From positions 248,001-312,000 of the forward strand of contig NZ_SHLD01000001.1 of NCBI RefSeq assembly GCF_004217615.1: 64,000 nt of DNA, written 5' to 3'. Shown here in pieces: positions 8,106 through 18,658 of this stretch (its first letter is position 1; each line of letters opens with the position of its first letter). Position numbers and translations under genes: made by a program. The notes under the pieces were generated by a model. That model saw only the letters and a program-made list of their open reading frames with translations, was not told where the DNA came from and made no database searches. Source of the DNA: Micromonospora kangleipakensis. GTDB taxonomy: Bacteria > Actinomycetota > Actinomycetes > Mycobacteriales > Micromonosporaceae.

Positions 8106-8630
8106 TCAGCCGCGGACCTCGGCCGGCGTCGCCTGGGTGAGCAGCAGCAGGATCTCGCCGGCGACCGGTGGCCGCTCCTCACCCGGGCAGTCCTGCGAGG
8201 TGATGGTCAGGTCCGACGGGATGAGCAGGGTGGAGGTCAGCGCGTCGATGCAGGCCCCCTTGTACTGGCGGGCCTCGTCGGTCTCCTTCGCCAGGCCCGG
8301 GTCGGCCAGCATCTGCTGCAACCGCTGCACCTGGTCCGGGGCGAGCTCGCCGGTCGAGTTCACCCCGTCGCCGGCGCAGTCCCGACAGGCCCACCTGCCG
8401 TTCGGCTCGACGTCCAGGGACCGGACCGGGCCGTCCGCGCCGAGCTTCTGCACCAGCGAGACCCGGCGTGGCCCGGTGGGGGCCGACGCCCCCTCGCCCG
8501 CGGGTGTGCCTCCGCGCTGCGGCGTCGTGGACCCCTCGGCCCGGTCGAAGACCGAGCAACCGGTCAGGGCGACCGCCAGCAGAAAGCCGACCGAAAATAC
8601 GACGACACGCGACCATGAAGGGCGAAGCAC
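8106..8630 (-). CDS. Lipoprotein, emfourin-like (paralog of the lipoprotein gene at 63.0 kb)
   Basis: 174 residues from GTG 8630 (a TTG at 8639 is possible). A signal sequence VVVFSVGFLLAVALTGC ends in the lipobox LTGC, predicting membrane anchoring through a lipidated Cys and an extracytoplasmic position. The mature part matches the 63.0-kb lipoprotein along its length: LDVEPNGRW against VTVEPDGRW, STGELAPDQVQRLQQMLADP against RSGQLGPADLDRLRQLTADS, CIDALTSTL against CADAFTYQL, and DCP near the end in both. The shared fold looks like the emfourin family of M4-protease inhibitors (inference). Unlike its paralog, this gene has no protease neighbour; it sits convergent to the GlcD-like gene and upstream of glpD on the same strand. 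An extra CRDC pair is specific to this copy. Confidence 0.75.
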   Translation of the reverse strand: MLRPSWSRVVVFSVGFLLAVALTGCSVFDRAEGSTTPQRGGTPAGEGASAPTGPRRVSLVQKLGADGPVRSLDVEPNGRWACRDCAGDGVNSTGELAPDQVQRLQQMLADPGLAKETDEARQYKGACIDALTSTLLIPSDLTITSQDCPGEERPPVAGEILLLLTQATPAEVRG

Positions 8631-8715
8631 GCACGGCAACCTACCCCACCGTAGGTTGCGCCGGTACCCGCCGACCGGCCGTGCGCTGATCGCCTACCGG
8701 TGCCCGGCGGATCGG

Positions 8716-10548
8716 CTACCGGGGGGACGAGGGAAGTTCAACGACGTCGCCGTCGACACCCCGGTCCGCCGCGAACCCCCGGACGTCGGGAGCGCCGAGC
8801 CGGGCCGCGTCCGCCGCCACGTCGTCCGCCATCAGCTGCGACTGGCGCTCCGCCTCCACCCGCGCCCGGTAGTGCGCCACCTCGCGGGCCCGGGTCGCCT
8901 CGTCCCAGCCGAGCACCGCGCCCATCAGCTCCGCGGCGTGCTCCGCCGAGTCCAGGCCGCGGTGGCTGGTCTCGAAGGAGATCCGGGTACGCCGGGTCAG
9001 CACGTCCTCCAGGTGCAGCGCCCCCTCGGCCCGGGCCGCGTACGTGACCTCGGCGGCCAGGTACTCCGGGGCGCCGGCGAGCGGGGAGCCCTGCAACGGG
9101 TCCGCGTCGATCAGGGCGAGCAGGTCGCGGCTGAGCGTGCCGTACCGCTCCAGCAGGTGTTCGACCACTCCCACCGGGACCCCGTGCCGGCGGGCCAGGT
9201 CGGCCCGGTCCCGCCACGTCGCCGCGTACCCGTCGGCGCCGAGCAGCGGCAGGTCGGCGGTGCGGGACGGTCGGGTCCAGCCCAGCCGGTGGACCGCCCG
9301 GTCGACCACGTCCGAGGCCATCACCCGGTACGTCGTGTACTTGCCACCGGCGACCAGCAGCAGCCCCAGCATCGGCTCCACCACCGCGTGCTCGCGGGAG
9401 AGCTTGGAGGTGGAGTCCGCCTCGCCGGCCAGCAGCGGGCGCAGCCCGGCGTACACGCCCTCGATGTCGGCGGTGGTCAACGGCCGGTCGAGCACCGCGT
9501 TGACCTGTTCCAGCAGGTAGTCGATGTCCTTGGCGGTGGCCGCCGGGTGGGACCGGTCCAGCCGCCAGTCGGTGTCCGTGGTGCCGATGATCCAGTGGCC
9601 ACCCCACGGGATGACGAAGAGCACGCTGGTGGCGGTGCGCAGGATCAGCCCGGTCTCGCCGGTGATCGCCGAGCGGGGCACCACCAGGTGCACGCCCTTG
9701 GAGGCCCGGACCCGCACCCCGGGGCGCAGCCCGACGTCGTTGAGCATCCGGGACATGTCGTCGCTCCACACGCCGGTGGCGGCGATGACCGTGCGGGCGC
9801 GTACCTCGAACTCGGCGTCCGGTGAGCCGGCGGGCGCCTCGAGGTCGCGGACCCGGACCCCGGTGACCTCGCGGGCCTGGCGGATCAGGCCGACCGCCCG
9901 CGCGCTGGTCACCACGGTCGCGCCGAGGCTGGCCGCGGTCCGCGCCAGGGTCACCACCAGCCGGGCGTCGTCGACCTGCCCGTCGTAGTAGCGGATCGCC
10001 CCGGCCAGGGCGTCGGCGCGGAGGCTGGGGAAGATCCGACGGGCGCCCTCGCGGGTCAGGTGCCGGTGCAGCGGCATGCCGCGCCCGCCGCCGAAGACGC
10101 CGGCGAACGCGTCGTACGCGGCCACCCCGGCCCCATAGTAGGAACGCCGGAAGAGCCGCCCGGGCAGGTCGCGCAGCCCCCGCCCGGCGGGGAGCGGGAC
10201 CAGGAACGGCACCGGGCGCACCAGGTGCGGCGCGAGCCGGGTGGCGAGCAGCCCCCGCTCGGTCAGCGCCTCGTGGACCAGGTGGAACTCGAGCTGCTCC
10301 AGGTAGCGCAGGCCGCCGTGGATGAGCTTGCTGGACCGGCTGGAGGTGCCGGCGGCGTAGTCGCGGGCCTCCACCAGGGCCACCTTGAGGCCGCGGGAGG
10401 CGGCGTCGAGCGCGGCGCCCGCGCCGGTCACCCCGCCGCCGATGACCAGCACGTCGAACCGCTCGGCGCGGAGCCGGCGCAGGTCGTCGGCGCGGCGGGC
10501 GATGGAGAGCTGGCCGGCCGCGGATCGGGACACGTTGGGGTCGCGCAC
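8716..10548 (-). CDS. glpD: Glycerol-3-phosphate dehydrogenase (FAD)
   Basis: 610 residues from GTG 10548, whose product begins RDPNVSRSAAGQLS as in relatives; an upstream ATG at 10584 is possible but has no SD. The Rossmann FAD motif is VLVIGGGVTGAGAALDAA, followed by SSRSSKLIHGGLRYLEQ, the DAO fold, IPWGGHWIIGTTDTDW and GGKYTTYRVMASD, then the C-terminal DAO_C cap domain. It oxidises sn-glycerol-3-phosphate to dihydroxyacetone phosphate at the membrane, reducing quinone. No glpK or glpF is adjacent. The start lies 64 bases from the divergent subtilisin gene, so the two share a promoter region. Confidence 0.95.
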   Translation of the reverse strand: MRDPNVSRSAAGQLSIARRADDLRRLRAERFDVLVIGGGVTGAGAALDAASRGLKVALVEARDYAAGTSSRSSKLIHGGLRYLEQLEFHLVHEALTERGLLATRLAPHLVRPVPFLVPLPAGRGLRDLPGRLFRRSYYGAGVAAYDAFAGVFGGGRGMPLHRHLTREGARRIFPSLRADALAGAIRYYDGQVDDARLVVTLARTAASLGATVVTSARAVGLIRQAREVTGVRVRDLEAPAGSPDAEFEVRARTVIAATGVWSDDMSRMLNDVGLRPGVRVRASKGVHLVVPRSAITGETGLILRTATSVLFVIPWGGHWIIGTTDTDWRLDRSHPAATAKDIDYLLEQVNAVLDRPLTTADIEGVYAGLRPLLAGEADSTSKLSREHAVVEPMLGLLLVAGGKYTTYRVMASDVVDRAVHRLGWTRPSRTADLPLLGADGYAATWRDRADLARRHGVPVGVVEHLLERYGTLSRDLLALIDADPLQGSPLAGAPEYLAAEVTYAARAEGALHLEDVLTRRTRISFETSHRGLDSAEHAAELMGAVLGWDEATRAREVAHYRARVEAERQSQLMADDVAADAARLGAPDVRGFAADRGVDGDVVELPSSPR

Positions 10549-10612
10549 CCGTCCACGGTAACCGTCCCGGCGGTCCCGCGGCATGCGCGGGCCGCACCGT
10601 ACGGTGATCGGC

Positions 10613-13039
10613 ATGGAGATCGGTCCCTGGCCGCCCCCCGGTCGGCCCGTGCCGCCGCCGGCCCCCGCTCCGGACCGGCCGGGCCCGTGGCCGGTGGTGG
10701 CGGCGGTGCTGGTCGGCGGCTGGATCGCGCTGGTGACGGTGCTCGGGCAGGTGGCCGGCTGGGCCGTCGACCAGGCGGTGCTGGTCGCCGGCCTGGACCG
10801 GGCGGTGCCGACCTGGCCCCTGGTCGCCCTCGGCACGGTGCTGCTGGCCGGCGCGCCCACGCTGGCGCTGGCCCTGCTCCCCCGCGCCCCGGTGGTGCGG
10901 GCCACCGGCCGGGTCTGGCTGGCCGGGGCGCTGGCGCTGGGCGCGCTGACCCTGCTGCGGGCCCTGCCGCCGGTGCACCAGGAGGCGTACCTGGCCGCCC
11001 TGGCCGCCACCGCCGCCCTGCTGGCGGCCCTTCTCGGTCGGCTGCCCGACCATCGCCGGGCCACGGCGGCGGCCAGCGGCGCGGGCGCGTCCGCGGGCGG
11101 CGTCACCCCGCTGGCGGTGGCGGCCGGGGCGGCGCTGCTGCTGCCCTGGGCGTGGCTGGGGGCGCTGGGTGGCCTGTTGGAGACGCTGCTCGCCGGGCTC
11201 GCCGCCGCCGCGCTCGGCGCCCTCGCCGGGGTGCTGCTCGACGCGGCGTTCTGGGCACGGTTCACGGTGGGCGCGCCGCCCCGGCCGGCCCGGCTGGTGC
11301 TGGTCGGCGGCCTGGTCGCCGGGGTCGTCCTGGCGCTGGTCGCGGCCGGGTCCGGGCAGTCCGGCGCGCAGTTGCCCACCCTGTTCCTGCTGCCTCCGCT
11401 CGGCTTCGTGCTGGCCGCGCTGCACGCGGTGGCCGCCCGCGCGGGCCGGCCGCTCGGCCGCGCCCCGGTGCGTTGGCTGGTCGGGCTCGGCGTGCTGGGC
11501 CCGCTGGCCCTCGCCGACCCGGAGGAGCTCACGGTGCTCCTCGCGACCACCCGCGACGTGCCGTTCTGGGTCGCGGTCGCGACCGGCGCCGCGTTCGCCG
11601 TCGCGGTGCTGCTCGCCGTCGGGTACGGCGTCCTGCTGGCCCGGCCGCGCGCCGGCACGCCCCGCGGCCGGGTGGCCGGGGTGGCCGCCGCGGCCCTGCT
11701 CGCCGCGGTCGCGGTGGTCCACGTGGTCCCCGGGCAGCCCGGCCTGTACGGCGACCGGCTGCTGGTGGTGCTCCGCGAACAGGCCGACCTGAGCGGCATC
11801 CCGAGCGGGGCGCCCGGCCGGGCCGGCCGGGACGTCCGAGCCGCCGAGGTCTACCGGCGGTTGGTGGCCACGGCCGACCGGACCCAGGCGGAGCTGCGCC
11901 GGGAGCTGACCCGGCTGCGCCTGCACCCGACCCCGTACTACCTGGTCAACGCCATCGAGACGGACGGCGGGCCGGAGGTCCGGGCCTGGCTCTCCGGGCG
12001 GCCCGAGGTGGCCCGGGTGCTGGTCAGCCAGCGGCTGCGGCCGCTGCCGGCGGCGGCCCGGCCCGCCCGGGGCCGGCTGCCCGCGCCGGCCGGACCGGCC
12101 TGGAACATCTCGCTGATCGGCGCCGACCGGGTCTGGTCCGAGCTGGGTGTGACCGGCTCGGGCGTCGTGGTCGGCGCCTCCGACTCCGGCGTCGACGGTC
12201 GGCATCCGGCGCTGGCCGCCGGCTTCCGCGGCGGCGACGACTCCTGGTACGACCCGTGGGCGCACACCCGTACCCCGAACGACCAGGCCGGACACGGCAC
12301 CCACACGGCGGGCAGCGCGGTGGGGCGGGACGGGATCGGCGTCGCCCCCGGCGCCGCCTGGGTGGGCTGCGTCAACCTGGACCGCAATCTGGGCAGCCCG
12401 GCGCGTTACCTGGACTGCCTCCAGTTCATGCTGGCGCCGTTCCCGTACGGCGGGGATCCGTTCACCGACGGGCGGCCGGGCCGGGCGCCGGACGTGCTGA
12501 CCAACTCGTGGGGCTGCCCGCCGATCGAGGGCTGCGACGCGGCGGCGCTCCGGCCGGCCACCGCCGCGCTGGCCGCGGCGGGCATCCTGGTGGTCGCGGC
12601 GGCCGGCAACACCGGCCCGTACTGCGGTTCGGTGGCCGACCCGCCGGGGCCGTACCCGGACGTGCTGACCGTCGGTGCGGTGGACCGGGCGCGGCAGCTC
12701 ACCCGCTTCTCCAGCCGGGGGCCGGCGGCCGGCGGGGCGGCCAAACCGGACCTGGTCGCTCCCGGCGCGGACGTTCTCTCCGCGTACCCCGGTGGGGGTT
12801 ACGCGACCCTGGCCGGCACCTCGATGGCGACCCCGCAGGTGGCCGGGGTGGTGGCGTTGATGTGGTCGGCGAACCCGGCGCTGGCCGGCGACCTGACCCG
12901 GACCCGGCGGATCCTCCGGGACACCGCCACCCCGGCCACCGTCCCCCCGGCCGCCGACCGCTGCGGCGGCGACGCGGACCTGGTCGGCGCCGGCCTGGTC
13001 GACGCGTACGCCGCCGTCCGGGCGGCCCGCGCCGGGTGA
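10613..13039 (+). CDS. Membrane-anchored subtilisin-like (S8) serine protease with polytopic N-terminus
   Basis: 808 residues from ATG 10613. The first ~395 residues hold around nine hydrophobic segments (for example WPVVAAVLVGGWIALVTVLG and AVAAGAALLLPWAWLGALGG) in place of a normal signal peptide. A linker with an inhibitor-like stretch precedes the catalytic domain (about 500-805): Asp in GASDSGVDG (D524), His in GHGTHTAGS (H561), oxyanion-region NSWG and AAAGNTGPYCG, and Ser in GTSMATPQVAG (S737). All three catalytic residues are present. The S8 domain is most likely outside the cell. Cysteines in GCVNLD, YLDCLQF, GCPPIEGC and PYCG suggest disulfides. Substrate unknown. It does not belong to the mycosin/type VII system by context, since no ESX genes are nearby. 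Confidence 0.85.
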   Translation: MEIGPWPPPGRPVPPPAPAPDRPGPWPVVAAVLVGGWIALVTVLGQVAGWAVDQAVLVAGLDRAVPTWPLVALGTVLLAGAPTLALALLPRAPVVRATGRVWLAGALALGALTLLRALPPVHQEAYLAALAATAALLAALLGRLPDHRRATAAASGAGASAGGVTPLAVAAGAALLLPWAWLGALGGLLETLLAGLAAAALGALAGVLLDAAFWARFTVGAPPRPARLVLVGGLVAGVVLALVAAGSGQSGAQLPTLFLLPPLGFVLAALHAVAARAGRPLGRAPVRWLVGLGVLGPLALADPEELTVLLATTRDVPFWVAVATGAAFAVAVLLAVGYGVLLARPRAGTPRGRVAGVAAAALLAAVAVVHVVPGQPGLYGDRLLVVLREQADLSGIPSGAPGRAGRDVRAAEVYRRLVATADRTQAELRRELTRLRLHPTPYYLVNAIETDGGPEVRAWLSGRPEVARVLVSQRLRPLPAAARPARGRLPAPAGPAWNISLIGADRVWSELGVTGSGVVVGASDSGVDGRHPALAAGFRGGDDSWYDPWAHTRTPNDQAGHGTHTAGSAVGRDGIGVAPGAAWVGCVNLDRNLGSPARYLDCLQFMLAPFPYGGDPFTDGRPGRAPDVLTNSWGCPPIEGCDAAALRPATAALAAAGILVVAAAGNTGPYCGSVADPPGPYPDVLTVGAVDRARQLTRFSSRGPAAGGAAKPDLVAPGADVLSAYPGGGYATLAGTSMATPQVAGVVALMWSANPALAGDLTRTRRILRDTATPATVPPAADRCGGDADLVGAGLVDAYAAVRAARAG

Positions 13040-13112
13040 GCGGGGCGGCCGGGCGGGCCCGAGCCGATTCGGCGGTGCCGCCGGGCCGCCGGATGACCTA
13101 GGGTCGGCGACC

Positions 13113-14048
13113 ATGGACGCGGAGATCATCGAGCTGGACCCGGACCGCCTGCCCGCCGTCGTCGACCTCTGCCGGCGGGCGCTCGACCTGCCCGAGGACG
13201 CCGCCGAGGCGCCGGCCATCCTGGACACCCTGACCACCCGGGCGGCGGCCGACCGCCCGGTGCTGCTGATCGGCGCGGTTCGCGGGCCGGAGCTGGTCGG
13301 GGTGCTGGTCGGGTCGACCTCGCAGCGGGACCCGCGGCTCGGGCACGTCGACCTGGTGGCGGTGGCGCCCGGGGAGCGCCGCCGGGGTGTCGGGCGGGCC
13401 CTGCTGGCCGAGGCGGAACGGCGGCTCGCCGGGCTGGGCGCGGCCGAGCTGCTGCTGGCCGGCAATCCGCCGCACTACGCCTGGCCGGGCATCGACGTGC
13501 GCTACACCCCGGCGGTCTGCGCCGCGCTCCGGCTCGGTTACCGGCAGGACAGGACGGCGTGGAACATGACCGCGGACCTGTCGGACGGCTCACCGGCGCT
13601 GCGCTCGACGGAGGCCGCCGAACGCCGGCTGGCCGGTCAGGGCGTCACGGTACGCCGGGCCGAGCCGGCGGACCTGGCCGCGCTGGCCGCCTTCGCCCGC
13701 GCCACCTTCGGCGGGACGTGGGACGGCGAGCTGGCCGGCTCGGTGGGGCGGCCGGACGCCGGGGCGCACCTGGCGGAGCGGGACGGCGAGATCCTCGGCT
13801 TCGCCGCGTACGGCTCGTCGCGGCCGAGCTGGTTCGGGCCGATGGGGACGGCCCCGGCGGCGGAGGGCTCCGGTATCGGCGGGGTGCTGCTCCGCCGCTG
13901 CCTGCGGGACCAGGCGGTGGCGGGGATCGGTGCGGCGCAGATCGGCTGGGTGGGGCCGGTGCCGTTCTATTCGGGCAGCGCCGGCGCCCGGATCGAGCGG
14001 GTCTTCTTTCTGTACCGGAAGGCGATCGGCGGGCACCCGGTCGGATAA
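13113..14048 (+). CDS. Tandem GNAT acetyltransferase
   Basis: 311 residues with two GNAT-fold halves. The first (about 1-150) has the acetyl-CoA loop region VAPGERRRGVGRALLAEAERRL. The second (about 165-305) has GSGIGGVLLRRCLRDQAVAG in the equivalent place. Double-GNAT proteins are frequent in actinobacteria; usually only one half keeps full activity, and substrates range from aminoglycosides to amino acids. The first half has the better acetyl-CoA motif (R/Q-x-x-G-x-G/A). No neighbour hints at a substrate. It sits 73 bases after the subtilisin gene, perhaps as a separate unit, and is followed by an AT-rich strip (14049-14100). Confidence 0.8.
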   Translation: MDAEIIELDPDRLPAVVDLCRRALDLPEDAAEAPAILDTLTTRAAADRPVLLIGAVRGPELVGVLVGSTSQRDPRLGHVDLVAVAPGERRRGVGRALLAEAERRLAGLGAAELLLAGNPPHYAWPGIDVRYTPAVCAALRLGYRQDRTAWNMTADLSDGSPALRSTEAAERRLAGQGVTVRRAEPADLAALAAFARATFGGTWDGELAGSVGRPDAGAHLAERDGEILGFAAYGSSRPSWFGPMGTAPAAEGSGIGGVLLRRCLRDQAVAGIGAAQIGWVGPVPFYSGSAGARIERVFFLYRKAIGGHPVG

Positions 14049-14141
14049 TTAAAGGGGCGAAAAGGATATAGACGCCAATAATGCCATTCGCCCGCCCCGG
14101 TCATCGACCGCGCCCTACGGTTGCCCGTAGAGGAGGCAGCC

Positions 14142-14384
14142 ATGACCACGGATAACGAAGGGATCGACGACCAGCCCGCGAGCTGGCCACCGGTCGGTGA
14201 ACTTCCCGGGCAACTGCCGTTCGACCGGCTCGACTACGGCGACGCCGAGCAGCTGGCGGAGATGGCCGGCGCCGACGCACCTGCGGCCGAGGAGGCCCGG
14301 CAACCGGTCGACGAACCGATCCGGATCCGGCCGCCGTACGACCGGAAGCACAAACGACGCAACCAGCGACCACTGCCGACGTGA
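14142..14384 (+). CDS. Small acidic protein (80 aa), unknown
   Basis: 80 residues from ATG 14142, preceded by GAGGAGG at a good distance; the upstream TTG at 14121 is less likely. The product is hydrophilic and acidic, with DYGDAEQLAEMAGADAPAAEEA in the middle and a basic C-terminal tail DRKHKRRNQRP. No domain was recognised. It has no membrane segment. The strong SD, its own upstream AT-rich promoter-like region and a strong terminator right after it suggest a genuinely expressed monocistronic gene. Confidence 0.65.
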   Translation: MTTDNEGIDDQPASWPPVGELPGQLPFDRLDYGDAEQLAEMAGADAPAAEEARQPVDEPIRIRPPYDRKHKRRNQRPLPT

Positions 14385-14390
14385 CGGACG

Positions 14391-14428
14391 GAAAGGGGGC
14401 GGACCGCTGACGCGGCCCGCCCCCTTTC
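14391..14428. terminator. Bidirectional terminator between the 80-aa protein gene and groEL
   Basis: GAAAGGGGGCGG (14391-14402) pairs perfectly with CCGCCCCCTTTC (14417-14428) around a 14-base loop. The A-run on one flank and T-run on the other serve both directions, ending the plus-strand small gene and minus-strand groEL. Confidence 0.85.
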
Positions 14429-14448
14429 GGCGTTCGGTGGAACTGGAC

Positions 14449-16298
<1,850 letters not shown>

Positions 16299-16306
16299 TG
16301 ACTTGT

Positions 16307-16333
16307 TTAGCACTCTCCCTTGCCGAGTGCAAG
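16307..16333. promoter_or_regulatory. CIRCE operator 2 (HrcA site)
   Basis: TTAGCACTC-N9-GAGTGCAAG, a second CIRCE with imperfect outer bases, centred 35 bp from the first. On the minus strand a TTGCAC hexamer within it is followed 17 bases later by TAAACA, which could serve as the groEL promoter covered by HrcA. Confidence 0.88.
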
Positions 16334-16347
16334 CACGATGGCCCCGC

Positions 16348-17550
16348 TCAGCCGAGTTCCGCCGCGAGTCGGGCGGCGTTCACCGGGCCCTCATGGGCGC
16401 GCTGCTCGGCGTACGTGGCGAGGAGCCCGACGAGCTGGGCCACCTGAACCGGGACGAGCAGCACGGCGGCCACCAGGGCGACCCCGACCGCGCCCGCCGC
16501 CGTGGCCGGGGCGTCCATCGGGTGCGTGCCGAACGGCAGCTGGCCGACCGCCTGCAGCATCAGGCCGACCAGGGCGCCGACGAGCAGCACCGCGGCGACC
16601 AGCGCGACCCGGCCCAGCACCATGCCGAACCGCTGGTGGAAGATCCGGAAGGAGCGGCCGATCGGATTCTGCCGCTCGAAGAGGTAGACCGGGCCGATCA
16701 GGGCGAACGCGAAGGCCAGGTAGAGCCCCGGCAGCAGGCAGAAGCACATGCCGACCCCGATCAGCAGCGAGGAGAGCAGCGTCCAGCCCCAGAGGCCGAG
16801 CATCCGGCGCAGCCCGAACCGGAACGCCGTGCCGAGGCCGACCGGCTCACCGGCCGCCTGCCGGGTGACCACCCAGGCCCCCGCGGCCCAGCCGAGGCTC
16901 TGCAACGGGCCGAGAACCAGGGCGGCGACCAGCAACGCGGCGTAGAAGGTCAGGACGTCCGGGAGGTAGCCGTCGGGCAGGACCGGGGCGCCGTCGGCGG
17001 CGGTGCCGACCTCGCCCGAGGGCGCGAGGGCGAGGGAGAGCACCGAGGTTGCCGCGGCCGGCAGCGCCTGGGTGAGCAGCATGATCGGCAGCAGCAGGCG
17101 CGAGCCGCGCCGCACCGCCCCCGCGCAGCGGGAGAACCAGCCGCCGATGCCGGCATGCGGCGGGGTGACCAGCGGGTCGTTCGGATCCCAGCCCGGGTCC
17201 GCGGGATACCAGCCGTACGGCTGGCCGCCCGGGTACGGCCCGGCGGCGTAGGGACCAGGGGCGTAGGGGCCGGCGGCGTACGGGCCGGCCGCGTAGGGAC
17301 CAGGGGCGTAGGGACCGGCCGCGTACGGGCCGGCCGCGTAGGGACCAGGGCCGTAGGGACCGGGGGCGTACGGGCCGGTGGACACGGGGTCGCCCGGGGT
17401 CGGCCGGACCCACCCCTGGGGCGGCCCGGCCGGGCCTGCCGGGTCCGGCATTCCGGGCTGCCCGGGACCGCCCGGCGCGGCGGAACCCGGGTCACCGGGC
17501 GACGCCGGGGTGACCGGCTCGACGGGACCCGACGGGGGCTGGTCGGACAT
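16348..17550 (-). CDS. Polytopic membrane protein with GPYA-repeat N-terminus
   Basis: 400 residues from ATG 17550 (GAGGAGG upstream). Residues 1-125 are a disordered, proline/glycine-rich region; about 58-108 repeat a five-residue motif ([15 protein letters not shown]). The remainder has about six membrane helices, for example [40 protein letters not shown] and [19 protein letters not shown], with the loop [20 protein letters not shown] between helices. This resembles the DUF7847/glycerophosphodiester-phosphodiesterase-type membrane domain class often found in actinobacteria, but no catalytic residues are visible. Function unknown; the repeat region may interact with the cell envelope or partners. 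Located just behind groEL's operators and downstream of the cold-shock gene on the same strand. Confidence 0.75.
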   Translation of the reverse strand: MSDQPPSGPVEPVTPASPGDPGSAAPGGPGQPGMPDPAGPAGPPQGWVRPTPGDPVSTGPYAPGPYGPGPYAAGPYAAGPYAPGPYAAGPYAAGPYAPGPYAAGPYPGGQPYGWYPADPGWDPNDPLVTPPHAGIGGWFSRCAGAVRRGSRLLLPIMLLTQALPAAATSVLSLALAPSGEVGTAADGAPVLPDGYLPDVLTFYAALLVAALVLGPLQSLGWAAGAWVVTRQAAGEPVGLGTAFRFGLRRMLGLWGWTLLSSLLIGVGMCFCLLPGLYLAFAFALIGPVYLFERQNPIGRSFRIFHQRFGMVLGRVALVAAVLLVGALVGLMLQAVGQLPFGTHPMDAPATAAGAVGVALVAAVLLVPVQVAQLVGLLATYAEQRAHEGPVNAARLAAELG

Positions 17551-17636
17551 GAACCCTCCTCAGCGGCGATGGCTGGAACGGCTCATGATCTTCCCCGGTG
17601 CGCGCCCGCACCGCTGCCCCTGATCGGAGTGGAAAA

Positions 17637-17653
17637 GCCGCCCGACGGGCGGC
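17637..17653 (-). terminator. Intrinsic terminator of the cold-shock gene
   Basis: On the minus strand GCCGCCC, loop GTC, GGGCGGC is followed by TTTTCC, a textbook stem plus U-tract 6 bases after the csp stop codon. Confidence 0.88.
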
Positions 17654-17659
17654 GACGGG

Positions 17660-17863
17660 TCAGGCGATGACGCGGACCCGCTCGGCCTGCGGGCCCTTCT
17701 GACCCTGGGCGATCTCGAACTCGACCCGCTGGCCGTCGTCCAGCGCCTTGTAGCCGTCCATCTCGATCGCGGAGAAGTGGACGAAGACGTCCTGCCCGCC
17801 GTCGACGGCGATGAATCCGTAGCCCTTTTCGGAGTTGAACCACTTCACGGTGCCCTGTGCCAC
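17660..17863 (-). CDS. Cold-shock domain protein (CspA family)
   Basis: 67 residues from GTG 17863, with GAGGAAG upstream; a GTG at 17878 would add five residues not seen in the family. The single cold-shock domain starts [16 protein letters not shown] with RNP1 KGYGFIAVD and RNP2 VFVHFSAI, giving the five-stranded OB fold that binds single-stranded RNA and DNA. Members act as RNA chaperones, some constitutive and some cold-induced. The ~220-base gap upstream to the divergent GNAT leaves room for a long leader such as cold-shock mRNAs have, but no specific structure was identified. Confidence 0.96.
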   Translation of the reverse strand: MAQGTVKWFNSEKGYGFIAVDGGQDVFVHFSAIEMDGYKALDDGQRVEFEIAQGQKGPQAERVRVIA

Positions 17864-18084
17864 GGTGCACTTCCTCACTCTGCGCGGCGTTCCACAAGCC
17901 CGGACGCCGGCCGAGGCCGCGCCCGGACCACCGTTTCGGCGATCGGCGACGGCCGCTGAATCGGTGACCGAAATCGCACGCTACACGAGGAGTGACGACC
18001 GCGCACGACCACAAATCGGGCATATTCCGGGCAGGATCGGACCCGGCGCGACATGGACGGTCGTCCCTCCGGTATGCATGCGAC

Positions 18085-18615
18085 ATGACGAGCGCGCCGA
18101 CCACGACAGCCACCCGGACGGCCACCGTCCGCCGGGTCCGCCCGGAGGACGCCGCCCGGATGCGGGCGCTGCGGCTGGAGATGCTCGCCGACGCGCCGCT
18201 GGCCTTCCTGGAGACCGTGGCGGAGGCCGCCGCCCGCCCGCACGCCGACTACGCGGCCCGGGTCGCCGCCGTGGCGCACGGCACCGCGACGGCCCAGTTC
18301 GTCGCCGACCCCGGTGGCCGGTTCGTCGGCCACGCCGGCGGCACCGTCGCCCCGGAGGAGCCCGGCCTCACCGTGATCTACGCCGTCTACCTCACCCCGC
18401 CCTGGCGGGGCAGCGGGCTGCTCGCCGAACTGGTCGACGCGGTGGCGGACTGGTCGCGGGCGTGCGGCCGGCCCGAGCTGATGCTGGAGGTGGTGGTTGG
18501 CAACGACCGCGCCTACCGGGCGTACCAGCGGCTGGGTTTCGTGGACACGGGCGTGCGGGTGCCGCACCCGAAGATCCCGACGCTGCGCGAACTCCAGATG
18601 CGCCGCCCCGCCTGA
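18085..18615 (+). CDS. GNAT N-acetyltransferase
   Basis: 176 residues from ATG 18085. A single GNAT domain: TVRRVRPEDAARMRALRLEML at the N-terminus, IYAVYLTPPWRGSGLLAELV as the beta4/acetyl-CoA loop, and MLEVVVGNDRAYRAYQRLGF as the C-terminal strand-helix. The layout resembles RimI/protein or small-molecule acetyltransferases. The acetyl-CoA loop is slightly degenerate (W-R-G-S-G-L). No neighbour suggests a substrate. Divergent from the cold-shock gene and convergent with paaN (43 bases between stops). Confidence 0.82.
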   Translation: MTSAPTTTATRTATVRRVRPEDAARMRALRLEMLADAPLAFLETVAEAAARPHADYAARVAAVAHGTATAQFVADPGGRFVGHAGGTVAPEEPGLTVIYAVYLTPPWRGSGLLAELVDAVADWSRACGRPELMLEVVVGNDRAYRAYQRLGFVDTGVRVPHPKIPTLRELQMRRPA

Positions 18616-18658
18616 GCGGACGGGCCCGCCCCCGGCCGGGGACGGGCCGTACCACCGG

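Noticed and set aside
8738..13465. 1575-residue minus-strand ORF covering glpD, the subtilisin gene and the GNAT gene
   Set aside because: Shadow of real genes in high-GC DNA; composition is Arg/Gly/Pro with no domain, and the real frames show clear motifs.
14049..14100. AT-rich strip after the double-GNAT gene as a possible attachment site or IS remnant
   Set aside because: No inverted repeats, direct repeats or integrase remnant; it is more likely the promoter of the small acidic protein.
17240..17380. GPYA-type peptide repeats considered as a CRISPR-like or DNA repeat array
   Set aside because: They are codon-level repeats inside a real membrane protein with an in-frame coding sense, with no regular spacers.
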